From: Bacteroidales bacterium UBA6244
Lineage (GTDB): Bacteria; Bacteroidota; Bacteroidia; Bacteroidales; F082
Direction: 5' to 3'
DNA length: 13,523 bases
Assembly: GCA_002440885.1 (NCBI GenBank)
Contig: DJVY01000125.1
Location: 1 to 13,523, forward strand
The notes beneath the pieces were generated by a model. The model was given only the letters and a program-made list of their open reading frames with translations, was not told where the DNA came from and ran no database searches. A program made the position numbers and the translations under genes. This document shows, in pieces, positions 1-6,854 of the stretch (its first letter is position 1; every line of letters starts with the position of its first letter).

Positions 1-560
1 ACGAGATCCCTTGCAATACTGCACAGGTTAGTGAAATAGCTTCCCAATTTTACTGAAACCGGAATACTGACTTCCTTTTTAACGGCTTTTAATATTTCTA
101 CATATTGTCCTTCAATCTCGGCACTGGTGAGTGATGCGTTGAAAGGAAAAATACTGATATTTAACTCTATAGCGTCAGCTCCTGCTTGTTCAATAGATTT
201 GGCGAAACGTGGCCACTCGTTTGAAGTTTGGCAATTGATACTGGCAATTACAGGAATAGAAACGGCCTTTTTAGCTTCCTTAACGAACTTCAGGTATTTG
301 TCGAGGTTGGCATCGAGCGTCAATCCCATTACATGTTCTTTGGCTTCAGGGAACCAATGGTACATCTCATTGCTGTTGCTTACGCCATGTTCGGCTTCGG
401 CTCTGATTTGCTCCTCAAAAATAGATTTCAGCACTACAGCACCAGCACCAAAACGTTCACATTCAATAATTTTCTGAAGATCGCCGGTCAAAGCGGAGCT
501 GCTAATTATTACAGGACTAGTGATGTTTAGTCCCATGTAGGTTGTTGAAATATCTGTCAT
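1..560 (-). CDS. dihydroorotate dehydrogenase-like flavoprotein, 3'-truncated by window edge
   Basis: The first 186 codons are visible; the C-terminus lies outside the window. The N-terminus (STTYMGLNITSPVIISSSALT, residues 5-25) and the TIM-barrel strands IPVIASIN (102-109), ADAIELNIS (128-136) and IPVSVKLG (166-173, with the flavin/substrate lysine K171) fit the dihydroorotate dehydrogenase fold, so an FMN-binding cytosolic oxidoreductase is likely. In true dihydroorotate dehydrogenases the strand ends in N-L-S-C-P-N (class 1) or has Ser (class 2). Here it reads N-I-S-I-F-P, so the catalytic base position (I137) is not Cys or Ser. This points to the DHOD-like subfamily of unknown reaction rather than pyrimidine synthesis. 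The ATG at 560 overlaps the TGA of the upstream hydrogenase protease gene (ATGA), implying translational coupling and membership of the hox operon. From general knowledge, such genes are often found near pyruvate:ferredoxin oxidoreductase, which cannot be checked here. Confidence 0.85.
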   Translation of the reverse strand, partial: MTDISTTYMGLNITSPVIISSSALTGDLQKIIECERFGAGAVVLKSIFEEQIRAEAEHGVSNSNEMYHWFPEAKEHVMGLTLDANLDKYLKFVKEAKKAVSIPVIASINCQTSNEWPRFAKSIEQAGADAIELNISIFPFNASLTSAEIEGQYVEILKAVKKEVSIPVSVKLGSYFTNLCSIARDL

Positions 561-1060
561 GATAACATGCTTATTGGTAAATTCTTTTTAATTAATGCCC
601 ATCCGGCCAACTGGCGGGTGAGGAACTGAAAGGCCTGTTCAAGGTTCAATTTGGCGTTGTCGGTCAACCCTTCTTTCAATTCAAACTCATATCCTTTAAT
701 GGCCAGCACGTAAGTTTCAGGTGATTTATTAAAAAGTTTTTGTGCCAAATGGAGAACATATTCCGGAGAAACCGCATGCATGGTGAATTCAACCTGTGCC
801 TCAGAGGGTTCAACAGGCTTAAATTTGTATTCATTGATACGGGTTTCCTGTGTGGCATCAACAAAAACCACAATATCCCATGTTGAAATTTTTTCAGCAT
901 CCTCAATATTCAGTTGGTAGTTGCTGTCGGTTTGCATACAGGTCAGATGATGTGTTTCAATCCAACGCTGAATCATGTTGACCATTTCATTTCCAATGCC
1001 ATCATCCTGACGACCTGGATTTCCATAGCCATAAACGAGCACTCTTTTTTTTGGTTCCAT
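557..1060 (-). CDS. hoxW: hydrogenase maturation protease (HoxW/HyaD type, peptidase M52)
   Basis: This 167-residue protein is of typical length for the nickel-dependent endopeptidases that remove the C-terminal tail of the [NiFe] large subunit after the metal centre is inserted. The N-terminal motif GYGNPGRQDDGIG (11-23) matches the family's G-x-GNP-x-R-x-DD-x-x-G, with an acidic nickel-sensing residue at D19/D20. Further ligand candidates are D68 in VVFVDAT and H95 in MHAVSPEYVL; the H-x-x-SP motif is characteristic. The start lies 2 bp after the hoxH stop, and its stop overlaps the next gene's start by 4 bp. Its likely substrate is the adjacent HoxH, which carries a 24-residue tail after its last metal-binding His. 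The family assignment is firm. The hoxW symbol is inferred from the operon partner, because the protein alone cannot be distinguished from hyaD/hybD-like proteases. Confidence 0.93.
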   Translation of the reverse strand: MEPKKRVLVYGYGNPGRQDDGIGNEMVNMIQRWIETHHLTCMQTDSNYQLNIEDAEKISTWDIVVFVDATQETRINEYKFKPVEPSEAQVEFTMHAVSPEYVLHLAQKLFNKSPETYVLAIKGYEFELKEGLTDNAKLNLEQAFQFLTRQLAGWALIKKNLPISMLS

Positions 1061-1062
1061 GA

Positions 1063-2517
1063 TTATTTAGTTTTTTGGTCGAGAATTTCATTTTTGGAAT
1101 TAACCAACGTCATTTGCAGAGGCATTTTACCCAGCGCATGTGTGGCACAGCTCAGACAAGGATCGTAAGCACGTATGGCCACTTCCACGGCATTCATCAT
1201 TCCTTCAGTGATTTCTTTTTGACCGTTCATAAATGATTTAGCTGTATGGTTAACGGCAACATTCATGGGTTCATTGTTGTTGGTAGTAGAAACAATGAGG
1301 TTTGCCAGGGTAATCTGGTCGTTGTCGTTAATTTCGTAGTGATGGAATAAAGTTCCACGAGGAGCTTCAATTACGCCCACTCCCTTGTGTGTTTTTTCAC
1401 CTTTAATCACCAGGTCTTCATTTTGCAGATCAGGATCTTTAAGCAAATTTCTGATTTCTTCTGCGGCATGTAGGGTTTCAATCAATCGTGCCCAATGGTA
1501 GTGCAGGGTCATGTTGTTTGGCTTTCCGTTGGTATAAGCCTTAAACTCTTCAAACTCTTTCTGCGCCAGCGGAGTAGGAATAAAGTCGCAGGTATTCAAA
1601 CGCGACAGAGGACCCACACGGTACCATCCTTTTTCTTTTCCCAGATGTTTCAGGTAAGGGAATTTCATATAGCTCCAGCTGCGCACCTCTTCTTCGATGT
1701 ATTTGTTGTAGTCCTGACAATCCACATCATCGAGAATCCGGTTTCCTTCGCTGTCGACAGCCCTGAGCACGCCATTGTACAAATCCAATGCGCCATCGGC
1801 GGCACGGACGATGCTCAGGTGGTTTGATGGAAATTCGGCAAAGGTATCCACCAGTGTTTTATTGTTTTTGTGAAAAGCCTTAAAGAATTCCAGTGCAGCC
1901 ACCGACCACTCGACCATTTTATCTGCGTTAAGCGGATCTGCACCATGCAGCAGGATATCTCTTTCTTCGATGCTCAGGTTTTTGTTTATCCCGCCCGGGA
2001 TAGCCCCTGTACCATGAATTTTTTTTCCCGCAGTGTACTTGATTACTTCCTGTCCGTATTTACGCATCATTACTCCCTGAACAGCGAGATCTTTGTGGTG
2101 CATGGCTACTCCGATGATGTTCCGTATGGCCGGATCGGCGTCAATACCAAAGAGGAAGTCGGGTGAACTCAGGTGGAAGAAATGCAATACATGCGATTGG
2201 AAGAATTGTCCGTAGTGCATGAGACGGCGCATTTTTTCGCCTACTGCTGTAAGTCCCAGACCTGTGCCTGCACCTACGATAACATCGAGGGCTTTGGCGG
2301 CGGCCAGGTGGTGGCTCACCGGGCAAATTCCGCAGAGGCGTTGAACCAAAACAGGAGCTTCCCAGTAGGGTCTTCCCTGAACAAAACGTTCAAATCCTCT
2401 GAATTCTACAATATGTAATCTGGATTCGCGTACCTGTCCGGCATCGTCGATCTGGATGGTTACTTTTCCGTGGCCTTCCACTCGGGTTACAGGCTCTATT
2501 GTGATTTTTTTTGGCAT
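1063..2517 (-). CDS. hoxH: NAD-reducing [NiFe] hydrogenase large subunit HoxH
   Basis: This is the catalytic subunit carrying the NiFe(CN)2CO centre, which interconverts H2 with protons and electrons in the cytoplasm. Both nickel-binding motifs are intact. The first is RLCGICPVSHH near residues 60-70 (C62, C65). The second is DPCLSCATH at 452-460 (C454, C457, H460). The N-terminal ITIEPVTRVEGHGKV is the standard large-subunit opening. After H460 there are 24 residues starting ALGKMPL, the expected cleavable maturation tail, and a matching protease gene follows 2 bp downstream. I chose the ATG at 2517 (MPKKITIEP, 484 aa). The alternative start at 2580 would add 21 residues unlike the family and would overlap hoxY, whereas 2517 leaves a 22-bp gap. 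There is no twin-arginine partner or membrane anchor. With HoxF, HoxU and HoxY encoded directly upstream, this fits the group 3d bidirectional enzyme. Confidence 0.96.
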   Translation of the reverse strand: MPKKITIEPVTRVEGHGKVTIQIDDAGQVRESRLHIVEFRGFERFVQGRPYWEAPVLVQRLCGICPVSHHLAAAKALDVIVGAGTGLGLTAVGEKMRRLMHYGQFFQSHVLHFFHLSSPDFLFGIDADPAIRNIIGVAMHHKDLAVQGVMMRKYGQEVIKYTAGKKIHGTGAIPGGINKNLSIEERDILLHGADPLNADKMVEWSVAALEFFKAFHKNNKTLVDTFAEFPSNHLSIVRAADGALDLYNGVLRAVDSEGNRILDDVDCQDYNKYIEEEVRSWSYMKFPYLKHLGKEKGWYRVGPLSRLNTCDFIPTPLAQKEFEEFKAYTNGKPNNMTLHYHWARLIETLHAAEEIRNLLKDPDLQNEDLVIKGEKTHKGVGVIEAPRGTLFHHYEINDNDQITLANLIVSTTNNNEPMNVAVNHTAKSFMNGQKEITEGMMNAVEVAIRAYDPCLSCATHALGKMPLQMTLVNSKNEILDQKTK

Positions 2518-2539
2518 AATTTCAATGGTTTGTGTTGAG

Positions 2540-3088
2540 TTAATCGAATTTAACAACTTCGTATGGCAGTGCAAGTTCATTTCCAGTAATTAATGCCACC
2601 AGCGCATCCCATATCAGGTCGGCACGTGGAGGACATCCAGGCAGGTAGTAATCAACCTTCACCACTTCATGGCAGGGATATACTTTGTCGAGCAACATGG
2701 GAAGCTCGTCATCGTTTGGCAGAATTTTGGTTGTGTTTAAGCCCACCGTTGGCCCTTCAAGATAGGCTTCACGCAAACATTCTTCAATCGGAATACCATT
2801 ACGCAGGGCTGGTAGTCCCCCCATAATGGCGCACTCGCCAAGTGAAATAAGAATCTTGCAGTTTTTTCTGAAACTCCTTAACACCTCAACATTTTCACTG
2901 TTGCAACAGCCACCTTCAACGATGCCAATATCAACAGGCTTGGTAAAGGTTTTGATGTCGTCGACGGGTGATTTGTTAAATTCGACCAATTCGATCAAAT
3001 CGAGAATACGTTCATCGATGTCCAAAATCGACATGTGACATCCGAAACAGCCGGCCAGTGACGTGGTTGCTATGATCTTTTTTTCCAT
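2540..3088 (-). CDS. hoxY: NAD-reducing [NiFe] hydrogenase small subunit HoxY
   Basis: This is the 182-residue electron-transfer subunit that binds HoxH and carries only the proximal [4Fe-4S] cluster. The four expected ligands are visible: C14 and C17 (LAGCFGCHMS), C86 (SLGECAIMGG) and C152 (LPGCPPRAD). It has no signal peptide, no Tat motif and no C-terminal medial/distal cluster domain, so it is the short cytosolic type found in group 3 enzymes rather than the long small subunit of membrane uptake hydrogenases. The extra cysteines C61, C62 and C77 do not belong to the standard cluster. The gene lies 18 bp after hoxU and 22 bp before hoxH, within the same presumed transcript. Electrons would pass from HoxH through this cluster to HoxU. 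Confidence 0.95.
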   Translation of the reverse strand: MEKKIIATTSLAGCFGCHMSILDIDERILDLIELVEFNKSPVDDIKTFTKPVDIGIVEGGCCNSENVEVLRSFRKNCKILISLGECAIMGGLPALRNGIPIEECLREAYLEGPTVGLNTTKILPNDDELPMLLDKVYPCHEVVKVDYYLPGCPPRADLIWDALVALITGNELALPYEVVKFD

Positions 3089-3106
3089 TTTCTTTTGTTT
3101 TCAGCG

Positions 3107-3802
3107 TTAATTATCAATTTCACTTCCTATAGGCATTTTGTCGTATTTACGTGTACCTATGGGCTCGGCAAATCCAATTTCTTTATAGATAATTGAGCCT
3201 ACAGGACAATTTTCCATGGCTTTCCTGGCTAATGCCCTTGACATTTCTTTGCCCATTTGTTCATCCAGAATGACTTCAAGTTTATGTCCTCTTTCTTTAA
3301 AAGCAAAATAATGTCTTCCCTGCTCATCTTTTATGGTTTTGATACAGCGTTTACACAAAATGCATCGGTTTTGATCCTTTATAATAAAAGGAGCAGTTCC
3401 ATCTACACTTTTCATCGGGAAATCGTAAGGGAAGCGTGGTACCATCATCTGGTATCTATATGCTAACGCCTGTAACTCACAGTTTCCACTCTTTTCGCAC
3501 GAAGGGCAGAAATGGTTTCCACTAACAAACAGAAGCTCAATAATACTTTTTCTGAATTCTTCGATCTCCGGCGTGTGATTTTCCACTTCCATACCTGAAG
3601 CGGCAGGAGTTGTACAGGCTGTCATAAACCTGTTGTTGATTTTAATGGTACACATCCTGCAACACCCTTTGGGCAAAGCCCCGGCAAAGTTGCAGAGCGT
3701 TGGGATAAAGACACCATTTTCACGAGCGGCTTCAACGATGGTTTTGCCCTCGTCGGTAATAATTTCCTTACCGTCTATTTTTATTTTAACTTTATTGGCC
3801 AT
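3107..3802 (-). CDS. hoxU: NAD-reducing hydrogenase diaphorase Fe-S subunit HoxU
   Basis: This 231-residue protein corresponds to the N-terminal part of complex I NuoG and forms the iron-sulfur relay between HoxY and HoxF. An N-terminal ferredoxin fold (about 1-80) has [2Fe-2S] ligands C37, C48, C51 and C63. The His-Cys3 [4Fe-4S] site follows as NHFCPSCEKSGNCEL (H97, C99, C102, C108). The last visible cluster motif is NRCILCKRC (C147, C150, C153) with C199 in ENCPVG. The GNHFCPSCEKSGNCELQALAYR stretch is typical of HoxU. The gene starts 16 bp after the hoxF stop and ends 18 bp before hoxY. No separate hoxE gene is present, which fits the HoxF-fusion architecture. The closest alternative, a NuoG fragment or NADP-hydrogenase HndC/D-type subunit, is less likely given the neighbours. 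Confidence 0.94.
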   Translation of the reverse strand: MANKVKIKIDGKEIITDEGKTIVEAARENGVFIPTLCNFAGALPKGCCRMCTIKINNRFMTACTTPAASGMEVENHTPEIEEFRKSIIELLFVSGNHFCPSCEKSGNCELQALAYRYQMMVPRFPYDFPMKSVDGTAPFIIKDQNRCILCKRCIKTIKDEQGRHYFAFKERGHKLEVILDEQMGKEMSRALARKAMENCPVGSIIYKEIGFAEPIGTRKYDKMPIGSEIDN

Positions 3803-3818
3803 TTTATGTCTAATTTAA

Positions 3819-5627
3819 TCAGTGATGATGAAAAATGGGTTGACGACCCACAACTTTACATGACTCCAACACGGAGGATTCCAAATCGAATCCACTGTCG
3901 TAATCCACTTCCTTTTGCACCAGTGCGTCGTACAGGTGGCGGAAATTGCGGATACTTGAAACAATGGGGTTTGCAGCAGTTTGCCCCAATCCGCAACGGC
4001 TTACATTGAGCACTTTTGCCCACTGGAGGATGTCTTCAACATCTTGTTTCACTCCACGACCGTTTAGTATTTTCAGGAGTTTCTCACGCAATACATAAGG
4101 CATGTTTCTGCACGTTGAGCACGATCCACATGATTCTTCGATAAAGAAATTAGTGAAATTCAAAACCACCTCACGAAGCAGATTGCGGCTGTTGTTGAAT
4201 ACAATCATCGACCCTCCAGTTGGGAGATCCGAGTAACTTAATTCACGACCAAAATCTTTTTTCCCGATAAGTGCTCCTGATGGTCCTCCCACCTGAATTG
4301 CTTGTACCTCGGTAGCGCCACACATGGCGAGGACTTCGCTAATGGTCATCCCCCACTCTACTTCGTAGATGCCTGGAAACCGACAATCGCCCGAAATGCT
4401 CAACACTTTTGTGCCAACGGAATCCTTGTTACCAAGTTTATTAAACCAATCAGCTCCATTTTTGACAATCTTCACAACAGTAGCCAAAGTTTCCACATTA
4501 TTGACGATGGTAGGCAGGTTCAAATATCCTTTCTCTACAGGGAATGGTGGCTTGTCGCGCGGCTCACCCCGTTTGCCTTCCAGCGATTCAATCAACGCCG
4601 ACTCTTCACCACATATATACGCTCCTGCACCCAGTTGAATGCGAATGTCAAAATTAAAGTCTTCGATGCCTGCCACATTTGTTCCCAAATAATTGTTTTT
4701 CCGCATGTTGTCCAGTATGCCATTCAGGTAGTTAAGCAGGTATTTATATTCATAGCGAAGGTAGAGTAACCCTAAGTCTGCTCCAACAGCATAACCGGCT
4801 ACAGCCATTCCTTCAAACACCATCTCGGGATATTCGGTGAGCAACACACGGTCTTTAAAAGTCCCGGGTTCTCCTTCGTCGGCATTGCAAATAATAAAGC
4901 GGCGTTCGCCTCTGGCTTTACTACCAAATTTCCACTTTAATCCTGTTGGAAATCCGGCACCACCGCGACCGCGGATATTAGACTCAGAAACAATATCAAT
5001 AATCTCCTCACTTGAAATGTTTGGTAGCATATCCCTCACTACAGAATAGAAAGGATAGTCATTATTCAACAAAGCACCCTTTCGTCTGATGTTGTTATAC
5101 ACGGTGGCATTCACTTCAGGCAAGGCGTTTTTTCCATCACCACAGGATTCCACGGTGATTTCGTCAAGCGACTTTCCGCTCTTGAGGTCTGCGATAATCT
5201 GGCTAACACGATAGGGTGTTAAACGAGTAAACACCTTGTCGTTGATTAACGCGGCAGGTTCCTGGTCATTCATTCCGATGCAAGAAGTTGAAAACAAACC
5301 CAATTGCCCGTCTTCGGAAACCTCTCCTTCGCTTATTCCACAAGCGTCTTCAAAGGCTTTCAGTACTTCCGCACGTCCAAACATGTTGGCCGTTACACTG
5401 TCGTTCAGGTAAATATTTACTTTTGCTCGTGGCTTATCACTATAAAAATGATAAAAAGATACGGTTTCTTCAACCTGGGCTGCAGAAAGTGACAACAGGT
5501 CTGCCAACAGTCCCATGATGTCACCTGCGATGTATCCTTCAGTATCCTGAATATCGTGCAGGATGTCCATCAGCCGGCTGCTGTCACCGTTGTATTTGCT
5601 GATAATTTTGAAAATTCTGTCCTTCAT
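3819..5627 (-). CDS. hoxF: NAD-reducing hydrogenase diaphorase flavoprotein HoxF (NuoE-NuoF fusion)
   Basis: This 602-residue subunit exchanges electrons between NAD(H) and the Fe-S chain. Residues about 1-160 form a NuoE-like thioredoxin-fold domain and about 190-580 the NuoF-like domain. The FMN site shows as GRGGAGFPTGLKW (220-232), and NADEGEPGTFKDR follows at 248-260. The nucleotide-binding segment is GAGAYICGEESALIESLEG (333-351). A complete [4Fe-4S] motif is present, SCGSCSTC with C500, C503 and C506, plus C545 in SRCGLG. In the NuoE-like domain only C116 (TSCIGMNDQEP) remains of the usual four [2Fe-2S] ligands; from memory a similar C-I-G-x-x-DQEP segment occurs in Cupriavidus-type HoxF, so this may be family-typical. 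The gene is first in the hox operon, starting at an ATG 39 bp from a predicted Rex operator. Its length fits HoxF, and the fusion explains the absence of a hoxE gene. Confidence 0.95.
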   Translation of the reverse strand: MKDRIFKIISKYNGDSSRLMDILHDIQDTEGYIAGDIMGLLADLLSLSAAQVEETVSFYHFYSDKPRAKVNIYLNDSVTANMFGRAEVLKAFEDACGISEGEVSEDGQLGLFSTSCIGMNDQEPAALINDKVFTRLTPYRVSQIIADLKSGKSLDEITVESCGDGKNALPEVNATVYNNIRRKGALLNNDYPFYSVVRDMLPNISSEEIIDIVSESNIRGRGGAGFPTGLKWKFGSKARGERRFIICNADEGEPGTFKDRVLLTEYPEMVFEGMAVAGYAVGADLGLLYLRYEYKYLLNYLNGILDNMRKNNYLGTNVAGIEDFNFDIRIQLGAGAYICGEESALIESLEGKRGEPRDKPPFPVEKGYLNLPTIVNNVETLATVVKIVKNGADWFNKLGNKDSVGTKVLSISGDCRFPGIYEVEWGMTISEVLAMCGATEVQAIQVGGPSGALIGKKDFGRELSYSDLPTGGSMIVFNNSRNLLREVVLNFTNFFIEESCGSCSTCRNMPYVLREKLLKILNGRGVKQDVEDILQWAKVLNVSRCGLGQTAANPIVSSIRNFRHLYDALVQKEVDYDSGFDLESSVLESCKVVGRQPIFHHH

Positions 5628-5666
5628 TGATAATGTCTTTTTGTGGTAAAAAGTATTACAATCTTA

Positions 5667-5684
5667 TTGTTAATTAATTAACAG
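5667..5684 (-). promoter_or_regulatory. predicted Rex operator, promoter-proximal copy
   Basis: The plus-strand sequence TTGTTAATTAATTAACAG matches the Rex consensus TTGTTAA-N4-TTAACAA at 13 of the 14 defined positions; only the last base differs. Its inner 16 bp form a perfect palindrome. In the direction of hoxF transcription it directly follows the -7 box, so it should cover the transcription start, which suits repression by blocking. Rex is the NADH/NAD+-sensing repressor that usually controls fermentative and NADH-recycling genes. No rex gene lies in the window, so the assignment rests on the motif and the NAD-linked target. Confidence 0.75.
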
Positions 5685-5692
5685 CAAATATA
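5685..5692 (-). promoter_or_regulatory. predicted hoxF -7 promoter element
   Basis: On the minus strand this reads TATATTTG, an exact match to the Bacteroidota -7 element TAnnTTTG. It sits 57 bp upstream of the hoxF ATG and between the two Rex-like palindromes. No TTG was found at the spacing of about 19 bp expected for a -33 box; the nearest, 25 bp away, lies inside the upstream palindrome. The promoter may therefore be weak in that element. The predicted transcript start falls in the downstream palindrome. Confidence 0.65.
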
Positions 5693-5700
5693 CTCGAATA

Positions 5701-5722
5701 TATTGTTAATCGATTAACAATA
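5701..5722 (-). promoter_or_regulatory. predicted Rex operator, promoter-distal copy (perfect palindrome)
   Basis: The core TTGTTAATCGATTAACAA at 5703-5720 matches the Rex consensus TTGTTAA-N4-TTAACAA at every defined position, and the palindrome extends to 22 bp with no mismatch. It lies just upstream of the -7 box, over the region where the -33 contact would be. Its centre is 36 bp from that of the other copy, about 3.4 helical turns, so two bound dimers would lie on roughly opposite faces of the DNA. Symmetry and consensus match both exceed the proximal copy, so it may be the stronger site. Confidence 0.8.
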
Positions 5723-5783
5723 GAAAATTTATAATCAATTTAAATTAGTTTTGTGCCGACCCTGTTAAACCAAAAAGCCTTGT

Positions 5784-5805
5784 AAAAAAAGCAGAAACAG
5801 CCGCT
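5784..5805 (-). terminator. possible weak intrinsic terminator after the RsbW-like gene
   Basis: On the minus strand AGCGG and CTGCT can pair (five pairs, one of them G-T) around a six-base loop, followed at once by a run of seven T (5784-5790). It lies about 145 bp after the stop of the RsbW-like gene and before the hoxF promoter. The stem is short, so the call is tentative, but its position would insulate the hox operon from upstream transcription. Confidence 0.35.
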
Positions 5806-5950
5806 TGATTTGTCGTTCGCACAAAAACGAAAAGGAACCAATAGTCAGCAATGAACAAAGGCTGAATCCGTCAGTATATAATAATAAAACGACTGAAGGA
5901 ATACCCTTTCCCGATTCATAAAAAACAGATATAATGCCGGAACAAAGATC

Positions 5951-6379
5951 TTATGGGTTGATCACTTTCTCCATTTTCAGCACATTATTTGACCCCATAC
6001 GCTGGTAAGACACTTTATCCATCATTTTCCGTATAAAAAATATTCCAAGTCCTCCAATTTTTCTCTCTTCGGCAGACAAGTTTATATCAGGATCGGGAGC
6101 AATAGTTGGATCGTAAGGCATTGCATCATCTATTAAACTGACAAGCAAGCGTTCATTTTGTTTTTCAAAAACAAGTACTATCTCATGTGTTTCGTTATCC
6201 TGGTATCCATAATTAACAATATTGGTAAATGCCTCCTCTAAGACAAGATTCAGCTTCATTACAAATGGTATCGACAAATCCCAAGCTTCCGCCAACTCAT
6301 CCAGGAATCGGCTTATCGTTTCCAGTTGATCCAACTGGTTCACCAATTGGATTTTTCTTATTTCATCTTGGTTATCCAT
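5951..6379 (-). CDS. RsbW/SpoIIAB-like anti-sigma regulatory factor (GHKL ATPase/serine kinase)
   Basis: This 142-residue single-domain protein has the HATPase_c_2 layout of anti-sigma-factor kinases. The N-box is LVLEEAFTNIVNYGY (46-59), the G1 box is IDDAMPYDP (83-91) and the G2 box is GGLGIFFIRKM (109-119). In the G1 box alanine replaces the usual glycine (D-x-G-x-P-F-D/N-P), a modest departure in the ATP site. The known role of the family is to phosphorylate a STAS antagonist and, when free, to hold a sigma factor or another partner inactive. The STAS gene directly upstream (62-bp gap) is the obvious partner. I used the ATG at 6379; a GTG one codon earlier is possible and would change little. 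No sigma factor or PP2C phosphatase gene is in view, so the controlled target is unknown. Confidence 0.88.
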   Translation of the reverse strand: MDNQDEIRKIQLVNQLDQLETISRFLDELAEAWDLSIPFVMKLNLVLEEAFTNIVNYGYQDNETHEIVLVFEKQNERLLVSLIDDAMPYDPTIAPDPDINLSAEERKIGGLGIFFIRKMMDKVSYQRMGSNNVLKMEKVINP

Positions 6380-6441
6380 CACTAAGCCATGAAATTAATC
6401 GACCAAAAACCCGGAATCACAGGCTTCGCGGGAGCGGTTTT

Positions 6442-6774
6442 CTAGCTTCCTGAAGCATATTCAATCGAGTCTTCAATGGTGAAAATCTGTGAAAACCCTG
6501 ATATGTCAAATATTTCTTTTATCGATGGTTGCAGACAGCATACTTTCAGCATCCCCTTATTTGTTGATATATTTTTTTGCGCCATCAAAAACACCCTTAA
6601 TCCTGAACTACTTACATAGTCGAGTTTAGTGCAATCGAATATCATCTTAGTAACTCCGTCTGACATCAAATTCATGATGCCGCTTTCAAAATCAGGTGCT
6701 GTAATCGTATCAATACGGCCTTCGATTTGTACAACTTTATAATTATTTACTTCAGTAAAATTGAGATTCATCAT
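6442..6774 (-). CDS. STAS-domain anti-sigma factor antagonist (RsbV/SpoIIAA-like)
   Basis: This 110-residue protein is a single STAS domain. The opening VVQIEGRIDTITAPDFE and the central KMIFDCTKLDYVSSSGLRVFLMA are the family hallmarks. The conserved phospho-acceptor serine would lie in the SSSG motif (residues 55-58 counted from the ATG at 6774), probably the middle serine by alignment with SpoIIAA/RsbV. In the family, the unphosphorylated form binds the RsbW-like kinase and frees its partner; phosphorylation reverses this. The RsbW-like gene follows 62 bp downstream, so the two form a partner-switching pair. The frame also opens at a TTG at 6780, but two consecutive ATGs at 6774 and 6771 are better candidates; I used 6774. 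A good promoter lies 44 bp upstream, so the pair is probably transcribed separately from the glycerol dehydrogenase gene. Confidence 0.92.
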   Translation of the reverse strand: MMNLNFTEVNNYKVVQIEGRIDTITAPDFESGIMNLMSDGVTKMIFDCTKLDYVSSSGLRVFLMAQKNISTNKGMLKVCCLQPSIKEIFDISGFSQIFTIEDSIEYASGS

Positions 6775-6817
6775 TTTCAATGTTGATTTGGTATGAACAA
6801 TATTATTACCAGACGGA

Positions 6818-6847
6818 CAAATGTAATCAATTAGTTAATCACGGCAA
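6818..6847 (-). promoter_or_regulatory. predicted promoter of the STAS/RsbW-like gene pair
   Basis: On the minus strand TACATTTG (6825-6818) matches TAnnTTTG exactly. A TTG at 6847-6845 lies 19 bp upstream, close to the spacing expected for the Bacteroidota -33 element. The -7 box is 43 bp from the chosen STAS start codon. It sits just after the stop of the glycerol dehydrogenase gene, giving the pair its own transcript. Confidence 0.6.
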
Positions 6848-6854
6848 CATTATT

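Larger units (their letters stand above)
5628..5950. other. intergenic regulatory region upstream of hoxF
   Basis: This 323-bp stretch has no convincing gene. The half next to hoxF (about 5640-5760) is very AT-rich and holds two Rex-like palindromes flanking a -7 box, annotated separately. The half next to the RsbW-like gene holds a possible weak terminator for that gene. I saw nothing else in it: no tRNA and no recognisable riboswitch. Confidence 0.8.

Noticed and set aside
914..1168. Plus-strand open frames across the hox genes and the transporter gene (this one and many others)
   Set aside because: They lie antisense to strongly recognisable genes, show no family resemblance, and are explained as shadows of the coding strand.
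2518..2580. Longer HoxH start adding 21 residues (MNLHCHTKLL...)
   Set aside because: It would overlap the end of hoxY by 41 bp and the added residues do not resemble the large-subunit N-terminus; MPKKITIEPVTRVEG is the standard opening.
5667..5722. Reading the palindromes as FNR/CRP-type sites or as a terminator hairpin
   Set aside because: They lack TTGAT-N4-ATCAA and TGTGA-N6-TCACA cores, match the Rex consensus far better, and stems this AT-rich with no T-run would not terminate well.
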